Positions 52,022 through 61,748 of a DNA stretch of 64,000 bases are shown here, piece by piece. Under the pieces are notes generated by a model, which did not search any database, was not told where the DNA came from, and saw only the letters and a program-made list of their open reading frames with translations. The stretch's first letter is position 1; every line of letters starts with the position of its first letter. The translations under genes were made by a program, and so were the position numbers. Source of the stretch: an uncultured Pelagibacteraceae bacterium (GTDB lineage Bacteria > Pseudomonadota > Alphaproteobacteria > Pelagibacterales > Pelagibacteraceae); assembly GCA_902590535.1 (NCBI GenBank), contig CACIXF010000003.1, forward strand, positions 1 through 64,000. Reading direction: 5' to 3'.

Positions 52022-53176
52022 TTAATTTAATAATCTCTTATACTCTGAATAAGTAGAAAAGCACATTTTTTCAACATTAAATTTTTGAACTATGTTTTTT
52101 CTTCCCTCATTACCAATTGATTTTAATAGAGTTTCATCCATGTTAAGAGTTCTTAATATTTTATTACTTAATGATTTAGCATTTCCTGCTTCATATAAAA
52201 AACCAGTTTTTTCATCAATTATTGTTTCATTAGAACCTCCAATGTTGCTTGCTATAATTGGTTTTTCCATCGATTGTGCTTCAACAGCAACTCTACCAAA
52301 AGCCTCTGGTTCGGTTGAGGCTGAAACAATAATATCAGAAACTTTATAAGCTAATGCCATATCCTTACAATGATCTATGAATCTTATTTGTTTAGACAAT
52401 CTGTATTGCTCCGAAAGTCTTATTAATTTTTTCTTATATAAATCTCTGCCTTGATCACTGCCTAGAATGACAGCATAAAAAGCTTCATAACCGAGTTCTA
52501 TATTCACTAAATTAATAGCCTCTATAAAAACTTCCTGTCCTTTCCAGGAAGTTAATCTACCAGGTAAAAGTATAATTTTTTTATCTTTTTCAATATCCCA
52601 TTTTTTTAATAATTTTTTTTCGTCAATTTCAGTTTTAGTTGTTGGGTCAAAATAGTCGACGTTTATTCCTCTAAAAATAACCATTAATTTTTTTTTCTCA
52701 TTTAAATATTTTGAATAATTTTTTTTAATATGAGAAAAAATAAAATTAGATCCTGCAATTATTAAATCTGCTCTAGTCATTACTGAATTATAAATTTTTT
52801 TTATATTACTCTTAAAATTGTATGTTCCATGAAATGTAGTTACAAATTTTCGTCCTGTGATTTTTGTTGCTAACAAACATGACCAAGCAGGTGCTCTACT
52901 TCTCGCGTGAACAAGAGAAATATTATAAACTAAAATTATTCCAATTAAGATAATAGCATTTATTAAAATTAGTAGAGGATTTTTGCTTTGCACTGGAAGT
53001 CTAAATATTTTAACTTTTTTTCTATCTACAAATTTAAGTAATTCACCACCGCTTGTTACAATAAATGATTTACAATTATTTTCTGTTAAATAATGTGCAA
53101 TATCGTAACAACCTGTTTCAGCTCCTCCATAACCTAATTTTGGAATTACTTGTAAAACTTTTAAATCAGATGACAT
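52022..53176 (-). CDS. Glycosyltransferase, GT4-like
   Basis: PKLGYGGAETGCYDIA N-terminus, LLPGRLTSWKGQEVFIEA, EPEAFGRVAVEAQSMEKPIIASNIGG. Confidence 0.87.
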   Translation of the reverse strand: MSSDLKVLQVIPKLGYGGAETGCYDIAHYLTENNCKSFIVTSGGELLKFVDRKKVKIFRLPVQSKNPLLILINAIILIGIILVYNISLVHARSRAPAWSCLLATKITGRKFVTTFHGTYNFKSNIKKIYNSVMTRADLIIAGSNFIFSHIKKNYSKYLNEKKKLMVIFRGINVDYFDPTTKTEIDEKKLLKKWDIEKDKKIILLPGRLTSWKGQEVFIEAINLVNIELGYEAFYAVILGSDQGRDLYKKKLIRLSEQYRLSKQIRFIDHCKDMALAYKVSDIIVSASTEPEAFGRVAVEAQSMEKPIIASNIGGSNETIIDEKTGFLYEAGNAKSLSNKILRTLNMDETLLKSIGNEGRKNIVQKFNVEKMCFSTYSEYKRLLN

Positions 53177-53212
53177 TTGATATGATTATATATTAATAGA
53201 CAAAACTTATAA

Positions 53213-53963
53213 ATGATTATGGCAAATTTCAGATTTCACCAAATATCAAATACAAAGAAAATTAGATATATTTCTAAAATTTTTAAAAATAGTTCTTTTA
53301 TAGTTTTTTTGCATGGCTTTATGTCAGATCTTGAAGGAAAAAAACCAAATGCTTTTTTGAAATTTGCTAAAAAAAATAAAGTAAGTTTTTTAGCACTAGA
53401 ATACTCTGGTCATGGGAAATCTTCTGGAAAATTTGTAAATGGAAATATTTCAAAATGGAGTAAAGAGACGTCAATTTTAATTAGAAAATACGTTAAAAAA
53501 AAAGAATTTGTGCTAATTGGTTCAAGTATGGGCGCATGGATTTCGCTCAATCAATTCAAAATTTTCAAAAAACAGATTAAAGGATTTTTAGGAATAGGGG
53601 CTGCTCCTGAATTTTTAGAAAATTTAATGTGGAAAAAATTTACTAAAAAAATGAAAGAGGAAACAATAAGTAAGGGTATTTATCAATTAAAACATGGCAA
53701 TTATGAATATCCAATTACTCTACAATTAATAAAAGATGGAAGGAAAAACAAAGTCTTAAATAAAAAAATTAATTCAAATATTAAAGTAACAATGGTTCAT
53801 GGTGAAAAAGATGAGGCAGTTCCTGTCTCATATTCAAGAAAAGTTTTAAGATTATTTCCAAAAGCTAAGAAAAAATTAAATATTGTAAAAAAAAGGTGAT
53901 CATAGTTTGTCAAATAAAAAATGGTTAAATATAATTTTAAAAGAGCTTAAATTATTAATTTAG
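53213..53963 (+). pseudogene. Alpha/beta hydrolase (ABHD10-like); single frameshift in an A8 run. The ORF as written stops at 53899
   Basis: LHGFMSDLEGKKP, nucleophile GSSMGAW, acid GEKDEAVP; removing one A from 53887-53894 restores GDHSLSNKKWLNIILKELKLLI to a stop at 53963. Confidence 0.75.
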
Positions 53964-56900
53964 CTAACTTTTTTTATATCTTTTTTTAAAGTAATTGGAT
54001 TTTTTAATTTATCCAACATTTCTTTAGGACACACCTGAACAAAATTATTTACTTCATCATCAAAGTTTTCAATTATTTTTTTCGATAATTGAGACTTAGT
54101 TTCTTTAAAGTGCTCACTGACTAAATTTTTTAAATTTTCTTTCCAATAATCTGTCTCTACATTTTGCCAAACTACTGATTCTGGATTTACTTTCTTTTCA
54201 AATTGTTGAGATTTATCATATATAAAGGCCATTCCACCTGTCATACCAGCTGCAAAATTATCACCAACATCTCCTAAAATTACTACAGTTCCACCAGTCA
54301 TATATTCACATCCATTAGAATCGCATCCTTCAATTACTGTAACTGCACCGGAATTTCTAACTGAAAATCTTTCACCAGCTTGGCCAGCAGCAAAAAGTTT
54401 TCCTGAAGTAGCTCCGTAAAGAACAGTATTTCCTAAAATTGTATTCTCATTTGAAACTAAATTGCTCTCTTCAGGTAATTTTATTGAAATAGTAGCTCCT
54501 GACAAACCTTTACCAACATAATCATTTGCATCTCCCTTTAATACAAGTTTTAAACCTTTAGAAGAAAATGCACCAAATGATTGACCTGCTGATCCTTTAA
54601 AATTTAAAACTAAAAAGTTTTCATCAAGTTTTTCATAACCATATTTTTTATACAAATGATGAGAAATTCTAGTGCCTACTGCCCTATGAGTATTTTTTAT
54701 TTGATATTCTTTCTCAATTTTTTTAGAATTATCTAAAGCTTGTTCAATTTCTGGCCAAATTTCTTGGTCAAGAGTATCTGGTACACTATTTATTTCTTGA
54801 TCCTCACAATACCTTGGATTATTTCCGGTATCAGCTTGAACAAATAAAGGATTTAAATCTAAATCGTCTAAATTTGGAGAACCTTTACTAACCTGTTTTA
54901 ACAAGTCTGTCCTACCAATCACTTCATTTAATGATTTAAAACCTAAATTTGCTAATATTTCTCTTACTTCACTGGCTATAAATGTAAACAAATTAACTAC
55001 TTTTTCTGGAGTCCCAGTAAATTTTTCTCTGAGCTTTTCATCTTGAGTGCAAACTCCTACAGGACATGTATTTGAATGACACTGCCTCACCATTATACAA
55101 CCCATTGCAACTAAAGCTGTAGTAGCAACACCATATTCTTCAGCACCCATCATTGCAGCTATCACCACATCTCTTCCTGTTTTAATTCCACCATCTGTTC
55201 TTAATGTAACTTTATGTCTAAGATTATTTAAAGTTAATACTTGGTTTGCTTCCGTCAAACCCATTTCCCATGGTATTCCAACATACTTAACACTAGTCTG
55301 TGGTGTTGCTCCTGTTCCACCATTATGTCCGGAAATTAATATTATATCTGCTTTTGCTTTAGCTACACCAGCTGCAATTGTTCCTACTCCAGAGGAAGCA
55401 ACAAGCTTAACTCCAATTCTTGCTTTAGGATTTATCTGTTTTAAATCATAAATTAGTTGTGCGAGATCTTCGATTGAATAAATATCATGATGTGGTGGTG
55501 GTGATATTAAAGTAACTCCAGGAGTTGAATGTCTAAGTTTAGCAATCTCCTCTGTAACTTTAAATCCTGGTAGCTGACCTCCCTCACCAGGTTTAGCGCC
55601 TTGTGCAATTTTAATTTCTATCTCATTACAATTATTAAGATAATTAACTGTAACTCCGAATCTTGCAGAAGCTATTTGTTTAACTCTTGAGTTTGCGCTG
55701 TCACCATTATCTAAAACTTTAAATCTACTTGCATCTTCACCGCCCTCTCCACTACATGAAGCACCTTTAATCCTATTCATACCAGTTGCCAAAGTTTCAT
55801 GCGCCTCTTTTGATAAAGCTCCATGAGACATGCTCCCACTTCCAAATCTTTTTAAAATATTTTCTATTGGCTCAACCTCAGAAATATCTATTGGCCCACT
55901 TAATTTTTTTTCTCTGAAATCAATTAAGTCTCTAAGATTAATAGGTGGTAAGCTGTATATTCCATCCGCATATCTTTTATAGGCATCATAAGAATTAGAT
56001 CCTACTGCACTTTGAAGTAAATGAATTAATTTTCCTTGATATTGATGAGTTTCACCATTTTTACGATATCTATATATACCGCCTATCGGCAATATGGTTT
56101 CAGAACTTTCGAATGCCTCTTTATGTATTTCTCTAATTTTTTTCTCTATACCCGTAAGTCCAATACCTGAAATTTTAGAGACAACTCCTGGAAAATAATC
56201 TGCAACAATTGTTCTACTTAAACCTACGGTTTCAAAGTTACATCCACCTCTATAAGAACTTAGAACTGAAATACCCATCTTAGACATGATCTTTAATAAA
56301 CCCGCGTTTACTGATTTTATGTATCTCTCTACACATTCATCAAAGCTAAATTGACCAAATAATTTCTTTTCATGACGCTGAAATAAACTATCAAATGCTA
56401 AGTATGGATTTACAGTAGTTGCTCCAACTCCTATTAAGGTTGCAAAAGAGTGTGTATCTAAAGCCTCTCCAGATTGAACATTTATTGATACATATCCTCT
56501 TAGTTTTTTTTCGATAAGGAATGAATTAATTGATCCAACTGCTAAAAGCATTGGTATTGGAAGTTTTAAGCTAGAAAGCTCTTTGTCACTTAAAATCAAT
56601 TGAGTAACTCCCTGTCTTACTGCAATTTCAGCTTCTTTTTGAATTTTTTTAATTGAATCAAATAAAGTTTCTTCCTCAGAAAAAGTACAATCAATTATAG
56701 ATGAATTGTTACCAAAAAAATTTATAAATTTTTCAAACTGAGAATTTGATAATATTGGACTATTTAAAACATAAATATTTTGCTTTGTTAAATTATCAAA
56801 ATTTAAAATATTTCCAAGATTTCCAAATCTTGTTTTCAAACTCATAACCTTGTTTTCTCTTAAAGAGTCTATTGGTGGGTTTGTGACTTGACTAAAATTT

Positions 56901-58465
56901 TGTCTAAAAAAATGGTACAACGGTCTATACCTATCTGACAAAACAGCCAATGGTGTATCGTCCCCCATAGATCCAGTTGCTTCTTTAGCATCTTCTGCCA
57001 TAGGATGCAGTATGAGCTCAAGATCTTCTAGACTTATTCCAAAAGTATATTGCCTTCTTCTTAAATCATCTCCCGAAAAAGAATTTTTTTCATCTGAAAT
57101 AGTTAACTTATCATCTAGGTCGATAATTTGTGAATTAAAGTGTTTATACTCTTTGGCTAAATAATCTTTTATTTGCTTGTTTGTAAATACTTTACCTTTT
57201 TCTATTCTAACTCCAATTATTTCCCCAGGACCCAATCTTCCCTTTGACAAAATTCTTTTTTCATTTAATTCAATCATTCCTGTTTCAGAACCTGCAAATA
57301 ATAATTTGTCTTTTGTAATTGCATATCTTAAAGGTCTTAATCCATTTCTATCATTTGCAGCTATAACCCACTCATTATCAGTTCCAGCAATAGCAGCTGG
57401 TCCATCCCATGGCTCCATTGTACTGTTCAAAAAATTAAATAATTGTTGGTGATCTTTTGGTAGAGTTTTATTTTTTTTAGACCATGCGTCTGGCACTAAC
57501 ATAAGCTTCGCCAAAGGCGCAGGCTGACCAGATATATTTAATAATTCAAAAACATTATCTAATGCAGCAGAGTCTGATGCTCCCTGTTGTATAACAGGTT
57601 TTAAGTTCTCAACATCGTCAAAAAGGGGACTGTTCATCTCTTGTTCATGAACTTTCATCCAATTCTTATTTCCTCTATAAGTATTAATTTCTCCATTATG
57701 CGCTATAGCTCTAAAGGGTTGAGCTAAATTCCAGCTAGGCGCTGTATTTGTTGAAAATCTTTGATGAAAAATAGCAAACCTTGAAACAAATCTCTCATCT
57801 TTTAAATCAAGGTAGAAATCTGAGATAGCTTCAGCTAAAAACATCCCCTTGTAAATGATAGATTTAGAACTCAATGAACAAATATAAAAATTGTTTAAAG
57901 ATTTTTTAAAAGCTTCATTTTCTATCTTTCTTCTAGTTTCATAAATTTTTCTTTCTAAATCTTTATTTGTTAATTCTGGATTATAAGGTTTAAACAATAC
58001 TTGGATAATTTCAGGCATTGTTTGGAATGCCTTTTCTCCTAAAACTTTTGGATTAACCGGAACTTGTCTCCAACCGTAAATACTAAAATCATTTTTTGTT
58101 AATTCACTTTCTACAATAGTTTTGCAACTTTCTTGCGCTGCGTAATCATTCCGAGGCAGAAATATCATACCCACACATATTTCAGAATTGTCATGTGTGT
58201 GTCCTGTCACTTCTATCTTTTCAATGAAGAAATCTTTTGGTATTTCAACATGAATTCCAGCTCCGTCACCAGTTTTCCCATCGGCATCTACAGCGCCTCT
58301 ATGCCAAACTGCTTTTAACGCTTCAATACCATACTCTACAACTTTACGAGATTTTTTACCTTCAGTTGATGCAATTATACCAACACCACAAGCATCATGC
58401 TCCATATCTTCTAAATAAACATTATTTTCTTTTAAAAGGTGAAGATTCTTTTTATAATTTTTCAT
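53960..58465 (-). CDS. gltB: Glutamate synthase large subunit
   Basis: 1501 aa; DACGVGIIAS, RFSTNTAPSWNLAQPFRAIAHNGEINT, SGHNGGTGATPQTSVK. Confidence 0.97.
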   Translation of the reverse strand: MKNYKKNLHLLKENNVYLEDMEHDACGVGIIASTEGKKSRKVVEYGIEALKAVWHRGAVDADGKTGDGAGIHVEIPKDFFIEKIEVTGHTHDNSEICVGMIFLPRNDYAAQESCKTIVESELTKNDFSIYGWRQVPVNPKVLGEKAFQTMPEIIQVLFKPYNPELTNKDLERKIYETRRKIENEAFKKSLNNFYICSLSSKSIIYKGMFLAEAISDFYLDLKDERFVSRFAIFHQRFSTNTAPSWNLAQPFRAIAHNGEINTYRGNKNWMKVHEQEMNSPLFDDVENLKPVIQQGASDSAALDNVFELLNISGQPAPLAKLMLVPDAWSKKNKTLPKDHQQLFNFLNSTMEPWDGPAAIAGTDNEWVIAANDRNGLRPLRYAITKDKLLFAGSETGMIELNEKRILSKGRLGPGEIIGVRIEKGKVFTNKQIKDYLAKEYKHFNSQIIDLDDKLTISDEKNSFSGDDLRRRQYTFGISLEDLELILHPMAEDAKEATGSMGDDTPLAVLSDRYRPLYHFFRQNFSQVTNPPIDSLRENKVMSLKTRFGNLGNILNFDNLTKQNIYVLNSPILSNSQFEKFINFFGNNSSIIDCTFSEEETLFDSIKKIQKEAEIAVRQGVTQLILSDKELSSLKLPIPMLLAVGSINSFLIEKKLRGYVSINVQSGEALDTHSFATLIGVGATTVNPYLAFDSLFQRHEKKLFGQFSFDECVERYIKSVNAGLLKIMSKMGISVLSSYRGGCNFETVGLSRTIVADYFPGVVSKISGIGLTGIEKKIREIHKEAFESSETILPIGGIYRYRKNGETHQYQGKLIHLLQSAVGSNSYDAYKRYADGIYSLPPINLRDLIDFREKKLSGPIDISEVEPIENILKRFGSGSMSHGALSKEAHETLATGMNRIKGASCSGEGGEDASRFKVLDNGDSANSRVKQIASARFGVTVNYLNNCNEIEIKIAQGAKPGEGGQLPGFKVTEEIAKLRHSTPGVTLISPPPHHDIYSIEDLAQLIYDLKQINPKARIGVKLVASSGVGTIAAGVAKAKADIILISGHNGGTGATPQTSVKYVGIPWEMGLTEANQVLTLNNLRHKVTLRTDGGIKTGRDVVIAAMMGAEEYGVATTALVAMGCIMVRQCHSNTCPVGVCTQDEKLREKFTGTPEKVVNLFTFIASEVREILANLGFKSLNEVIGRTDLLKQVSKGSPNLDDLDLNPLFVQADTGNNPRYCEDQEINSVPDTLDQEIWPEIEQALDNSKKIEKEYQIKNTHRAVGTRISHHLYKKYGYEKLDENFLVLNFKGSAGQSFGAFSSKGLKLVLKGDANDYVGKGLSGATISIKLPEESNLVSNENTILGNTVLYGATSGKLFAAGQAGERFSVRNSGAVTVIEGCDSNGCEYMTGGTVVILGDVGDNFAAGMTGGMAFIYDKSQQFEKKVNPESVVWQNVETDYWKENLKNLVSEHFKETKSQLSKKIIENFDDEVNNFVQVCPKEMLDKLKNPITLKKDIKKVS

Positions 58466-59904
58466 TAAGCCACTCTTTTTTCCACTTTAGATTTACTCTC
58501 TAGATAAGTTTTAATTGAAGCTGCTGCATCTCTTCCATCTTTTATCGCCCAAACAACTAACGAAGCTCCTCTAACTATATCGCCAGCAGCAAACACCCCT
58601 TTTATATTTGTTTCCATAGTATCAAAATCTGTTTTAATAGTTCCCCACTTTGTTACTTGTAATTCACTACTATCAAATAAATTCGGTAAATCCTCAGGAT
58701 CAAAACCTAGTGCTTTGATAACCATATCTGCTTTTGTTTCGTAACTTGAGCCTTCTTGTACTTGTGGCTTTCTTCTTCCTGTGTCGTCTGGATCACCTAG
58801 TTTAATTTGATCTACAATTATTTTTTCTACTTTATTTGTACCTTTAAATTCTTTAGGACTTGATAACCAAACAAATTCAACACCTTCTTCTTCTGCATTT
58901 GCAACTTCTCTTGCAGATCCTGGCATATTTTCTTTATCTCTTCTATACAAACATTTAACAGATTTTGCCTTCTGTCTTATAGAAGTTCTCACACAATCCA
59001 TTGCTGTGTCACCTCCACCGATTACAACAACATCTTTACCTTCTGCGTTTAAAATTCCTTTATCAAACAACTCAACATCATCTCCTAGACCTTTTTTATT
59101 AGATGCTGTTAAAAAATCCATTGCAGGAAAAATATTATCAAGATCATTTCCAGGTAAGTTTACTTCTCTTGCTTTATAAACTCCTGTAGCAATTAAAATT
59201 GCATCGTGTTTTTTTCTCAATTGGTCTAGACTTTCATCCTTACCAACTTCAAAATTTTGAACAAATTCAATTCCTCCATCCTTTAAGAGTTTTGTTCTTC
59301 TCTCTACAACTTCTTTTTCTAATTTAAAATTTGGAATTCCATAAATTAATAATCCTCCAGCTCTATCATATCTATCGTAGACAGTTATTTTATAACCATT
59401 TTTTCTTAGTTGTTCTGCAGCAGCTAAACCAGCAGGACCTGCTCCTATAATTCCTACGCTTTGATTTTTTTCATTCGTCACCTTAATTGGTTTTACCCAG
59501 CCCTTAGCCCAAGCATTATCTGTGATATATTTTTCTACTGATCCAATTGTTACTGTTCCATGACCAGACTGTTCAATTACACAATTTCCCTCGCATAATC
59601 TATCTTGGGGGCAAATTCGGCCACACACTTCAGGCATATTGTTTGTGCTTTGGGATAATTCATACGCCTCTTTTAATCTTCCCTCAGCTGTGAGTTTAAG
59701 CCAATCTGGAATGTTGTTACTTAAAGGACAATGAACTTGGCAAAAAGGTACTCCACATTGCGAACACCTACTCGACTGTTCTTTAGCTTTTTCATTGATA
59801 TACTCGTCATAGATTTCCTTAAAATCTTCCTTTCTCGTATCAACTTCTCTTTTAGGTGGAGTTTGTTGACCTATTTTAACAAATTTGAGCATTTTATCTG
59901 GCAT
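58465..59904 (-). CDS. gltD: Glutamate synthase small subunit
   Basis: RCSQCGVPFCQVHCPL, IGAGPAGLAAAEQLRKNGY, VIGGGDTAMDCVRT. Confidence 0.97.
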   Translation of the reverse strand: MPDKMLKFVKIGQQTPPKREVDTRKEDFKEIYDEYINEKAKEQSSRCSQCGVPFCQVHCPLSNNIPDWLKLTAEGRLKEAYELSQSTNNMPEVCGRICPQDRLCEGNCVIEQSGHGTVTIGSVEKYITDNAWAKGWVKPIKVTNEKNQSVGIIGAGPAGLAAAEQLRKNGYKITVYDRYDRAGGLLIYGIPNFKLEKEVVERRTKLLKDGGIEFVQNFEVGKDESLDQLRKKHDAILIATGVYKAREVNLPGNDLDNIFPAMDFLTASNKKGLGDDVELFDKGILNAEGKDVVVIGGGDTAMDCVRTSIRQKAKSVKCLYRRDKENMPGSAREVANAEEEGVEFVWLSSPKEFKGTNKVEKIIVDQIKLGDPDDTGRRKPQVQEGSSYETKADMVIKALGFDPEDLPNLFDSSELQVTKWGTIKTDFDTMETNIKGVFAAGDIVRGASLVVWAIKDGRDAAASIKTYLESKSKVEKRVA

Positions 59905-59961
59905 AATATTATTTAAGTTCCGGCAAAATATACCCTGATTTATGTATATAAAGCATAAAAT

Positions 59962-59980
59962 AGGTCATATATATTGACCT
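59962..59980. promoter_or_regulatory. Inverted repeat AGGTCA-N7-TGACCT in the gltD/uppP divergent intergenic region
   Basis: Perfect 6 bp arms with AT-only 7 bp spacer (TATATAT). Confidence 0.4.
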
Positions 59981-60087
59981 TAATTTTTAAATTATTACCA
60001 CTAATACACAAGTTTTTAATTATTGCATGGCTATTATGCTTAAATCGAATTGTTTTAAATAAATACTTTATAAGTTACGTAGAAATA

Positions 60088-60852
60088 ATGTTTCAAAATA
60101 TTATAGAAGTTTTAATTCTCTCTGCAATTCAAGGAATATCTGAATTTCTTCCTATTAGTTCCTCTGCTCATTTAATTTTGGTTTCTACTTTATATGAATT
60201 TAAATCTAGTTCCTTGCTTATTGATATCAGCCTCCATCTAGGTTCTCTAGTAGCAATAATTTATTTTTTTAGGGATGAACTATTTGATGCTAGAAAAAAT
60301 AAAAGACTTTTAAGCTTAATTATACTTGGATCTATTCCGTTAATAATTGTTGGATACATACTTTATAGTACAAATTTAATTTATCAGTTTAGAAACATAG
60401 AAATTATAGCATGGACTACTTTAATATTCGCAATAATTTTATACATCTCAGACAAAAATCGATTTGATAAAAAAATTTCTTCAAATTTAAATTTTCAGTC
60501 AATAATATTTATAGGTATTTTCCAAATTTTCTCTCTTGTGCCTGGAGTAAGTAGGGCAGGAATTACTATAACAGCTGCGAGAATTTTAAAATTTAATAGA
60601 GTAGACTCAAGCAAGATATCTTTTTTACTTTCAATCCCGGCATTATCTGGAGCAAGTGTCTTAAGCTTAAAAGATGTTTTGGAACAATCAATACAATTTA
60701 ATTACTTAGTTGTTATCGCAATTATATCTTCTTTTATTTTTTCTTTTCTAACAGTAAAATTCTTTTTAATTTATATAAATAAATTTTCAATGAATGCGTT
60801 TGTAATTTATAGAATAATAATTGCTTTGATTTTATTTAGTTTAATTTATTAA
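60088..60852 (+). CDS. uppP: Undecaprenyl-diphosphatase
   Basis: IQGISEFLPISSSAHLILV, VPGVSRAGITITAAR; ATG at 60088 preferred over 59974. Confidence 0.92.
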   Translation: MFQNIIEVLILSAIQGISEFLPISSSAHLILVSTLYEFKSSSLLIDISLHLGSLVAIIYFFRDELFDARKNKRLLSLIILGSIPLIIVGYILYSTNLIYQFRNIEIIAWTTLIFAIILYISDKNRFDKKISSNLNFQSIIFIGIFQIFSLVPGVSRAGITITAARILKFNRVDSSKISFLLSIPALSGASVLSLKDVLEQSIQFNYLVVIAIISSFIFSFLTVKFFLIYINKFSMNAFVIYRIIIALILFSLIY

Positions 60853-61742
60853 ATATACCTCTTTTTAATCAAAGGAAGTAATTGAGACAAGAGAACTCCA
60901 CATAGAATAAAAAAGCATCCAAGTAAATTATTAACATCTAGAATTTGATTTAAAATAAACCAAGCAGCTATAGTCGCAAATACACCTTCAAGAGAAAAAA
61001 TTATAGCAGCAGGTGCTGGAGTAATATTACGCTGTGCAAAAATTTGTAATACAAATGCAAATCCACCAGATAATATACCTGCATATAAAATTGAATAAAT
61101 TTCCATTAAAATATTGCTGAAAATAAATTCTTCATAAATAATTCCAATTATAAATGAAAGAATAGCCACAATTAAAGTCTGTGCAGCTCCTAAGGTAAGT
61201 GGAAGATTGTATTTAGTTATAATGATCCCAGTAAAAATGATATGAGTGCTCCAAAATAAAGCTCCGAGAACAACCAAAGTATCTCCTAATCTTACTGTTG
61301 CATCATGAAAATTTGTTAATAAATATCCTCCAATTAAACATAGAACTACAGAAGGCCATACACTCCAATGCATTGATTTTTTACCAAACATAAAAATAAT
61401 AATCGGTACCATTGGCACATAAAAAATTGTAAAAAAAGCAGCATTTGCAACATCTGTATAAAGCAAAGCAACTTGTTGTAGTGCTGAGCCTAAGAATAAA
61501 GAAATTCCAATTAATAATGAATAAATTATGAAAGTTTTTTTATCTAATTTAAATTCTGATTTAAAATTTTTTAATTCAAATAAAATCATAAGTGGAATTA
61601 TGGCTAGAAAACCAACAAAAAACCTCACAGCATTAAATGTAAAAGGGCCAATATTATCCATGCCCGTATCTTGGGCAATAAAAGTTGTACCCCAAATAAA
61701 AGTGCACAATAAGGCACTTAATAATGATATGGATTTACTCAT
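60849..61742 (-). CDS. EamA/DMT-superfamily transporter
   Basis: Ten predicted TM segments, FIWGTTFIAQ, ALFWSTHIIFTG. Confidence 0.85.
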   Translation of the reverse strand: MSKSISLLSALLCTFIWGTTFIAQDTGMDNIGPFTFNAVRFFVGFLAIIPLMILFELKNFKSEFKLDKKTFIIYSLLIGISLFLGSALQQVALLYTDVANAAFFTIFYVPMVPIIIFMFGKKSMHWSVWPSVVLCLIGGYLLTNFHDATVRLGDTLVVLGALFWSTHIIFTGIIITKYNLPLTLGAAQTLIVAILSFIIGIIYEEFIFSNILMEIYSILYAGILSGGFAFVLQIFAQRNITPAPAAIIFSLEGVFATIAAWFILNQILDVNNLLGCFFILCGVLLSQLLPLIKKRYI

Positions 61743-61748
61743 TTTTAA

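Noticed and set aside
59974-60087. Extended N-terminus of UppP
   Set aside because: UppP homologues start near the MFQNIIEVLILSAIQG position; the extension covers the promoter region and the palindrome.
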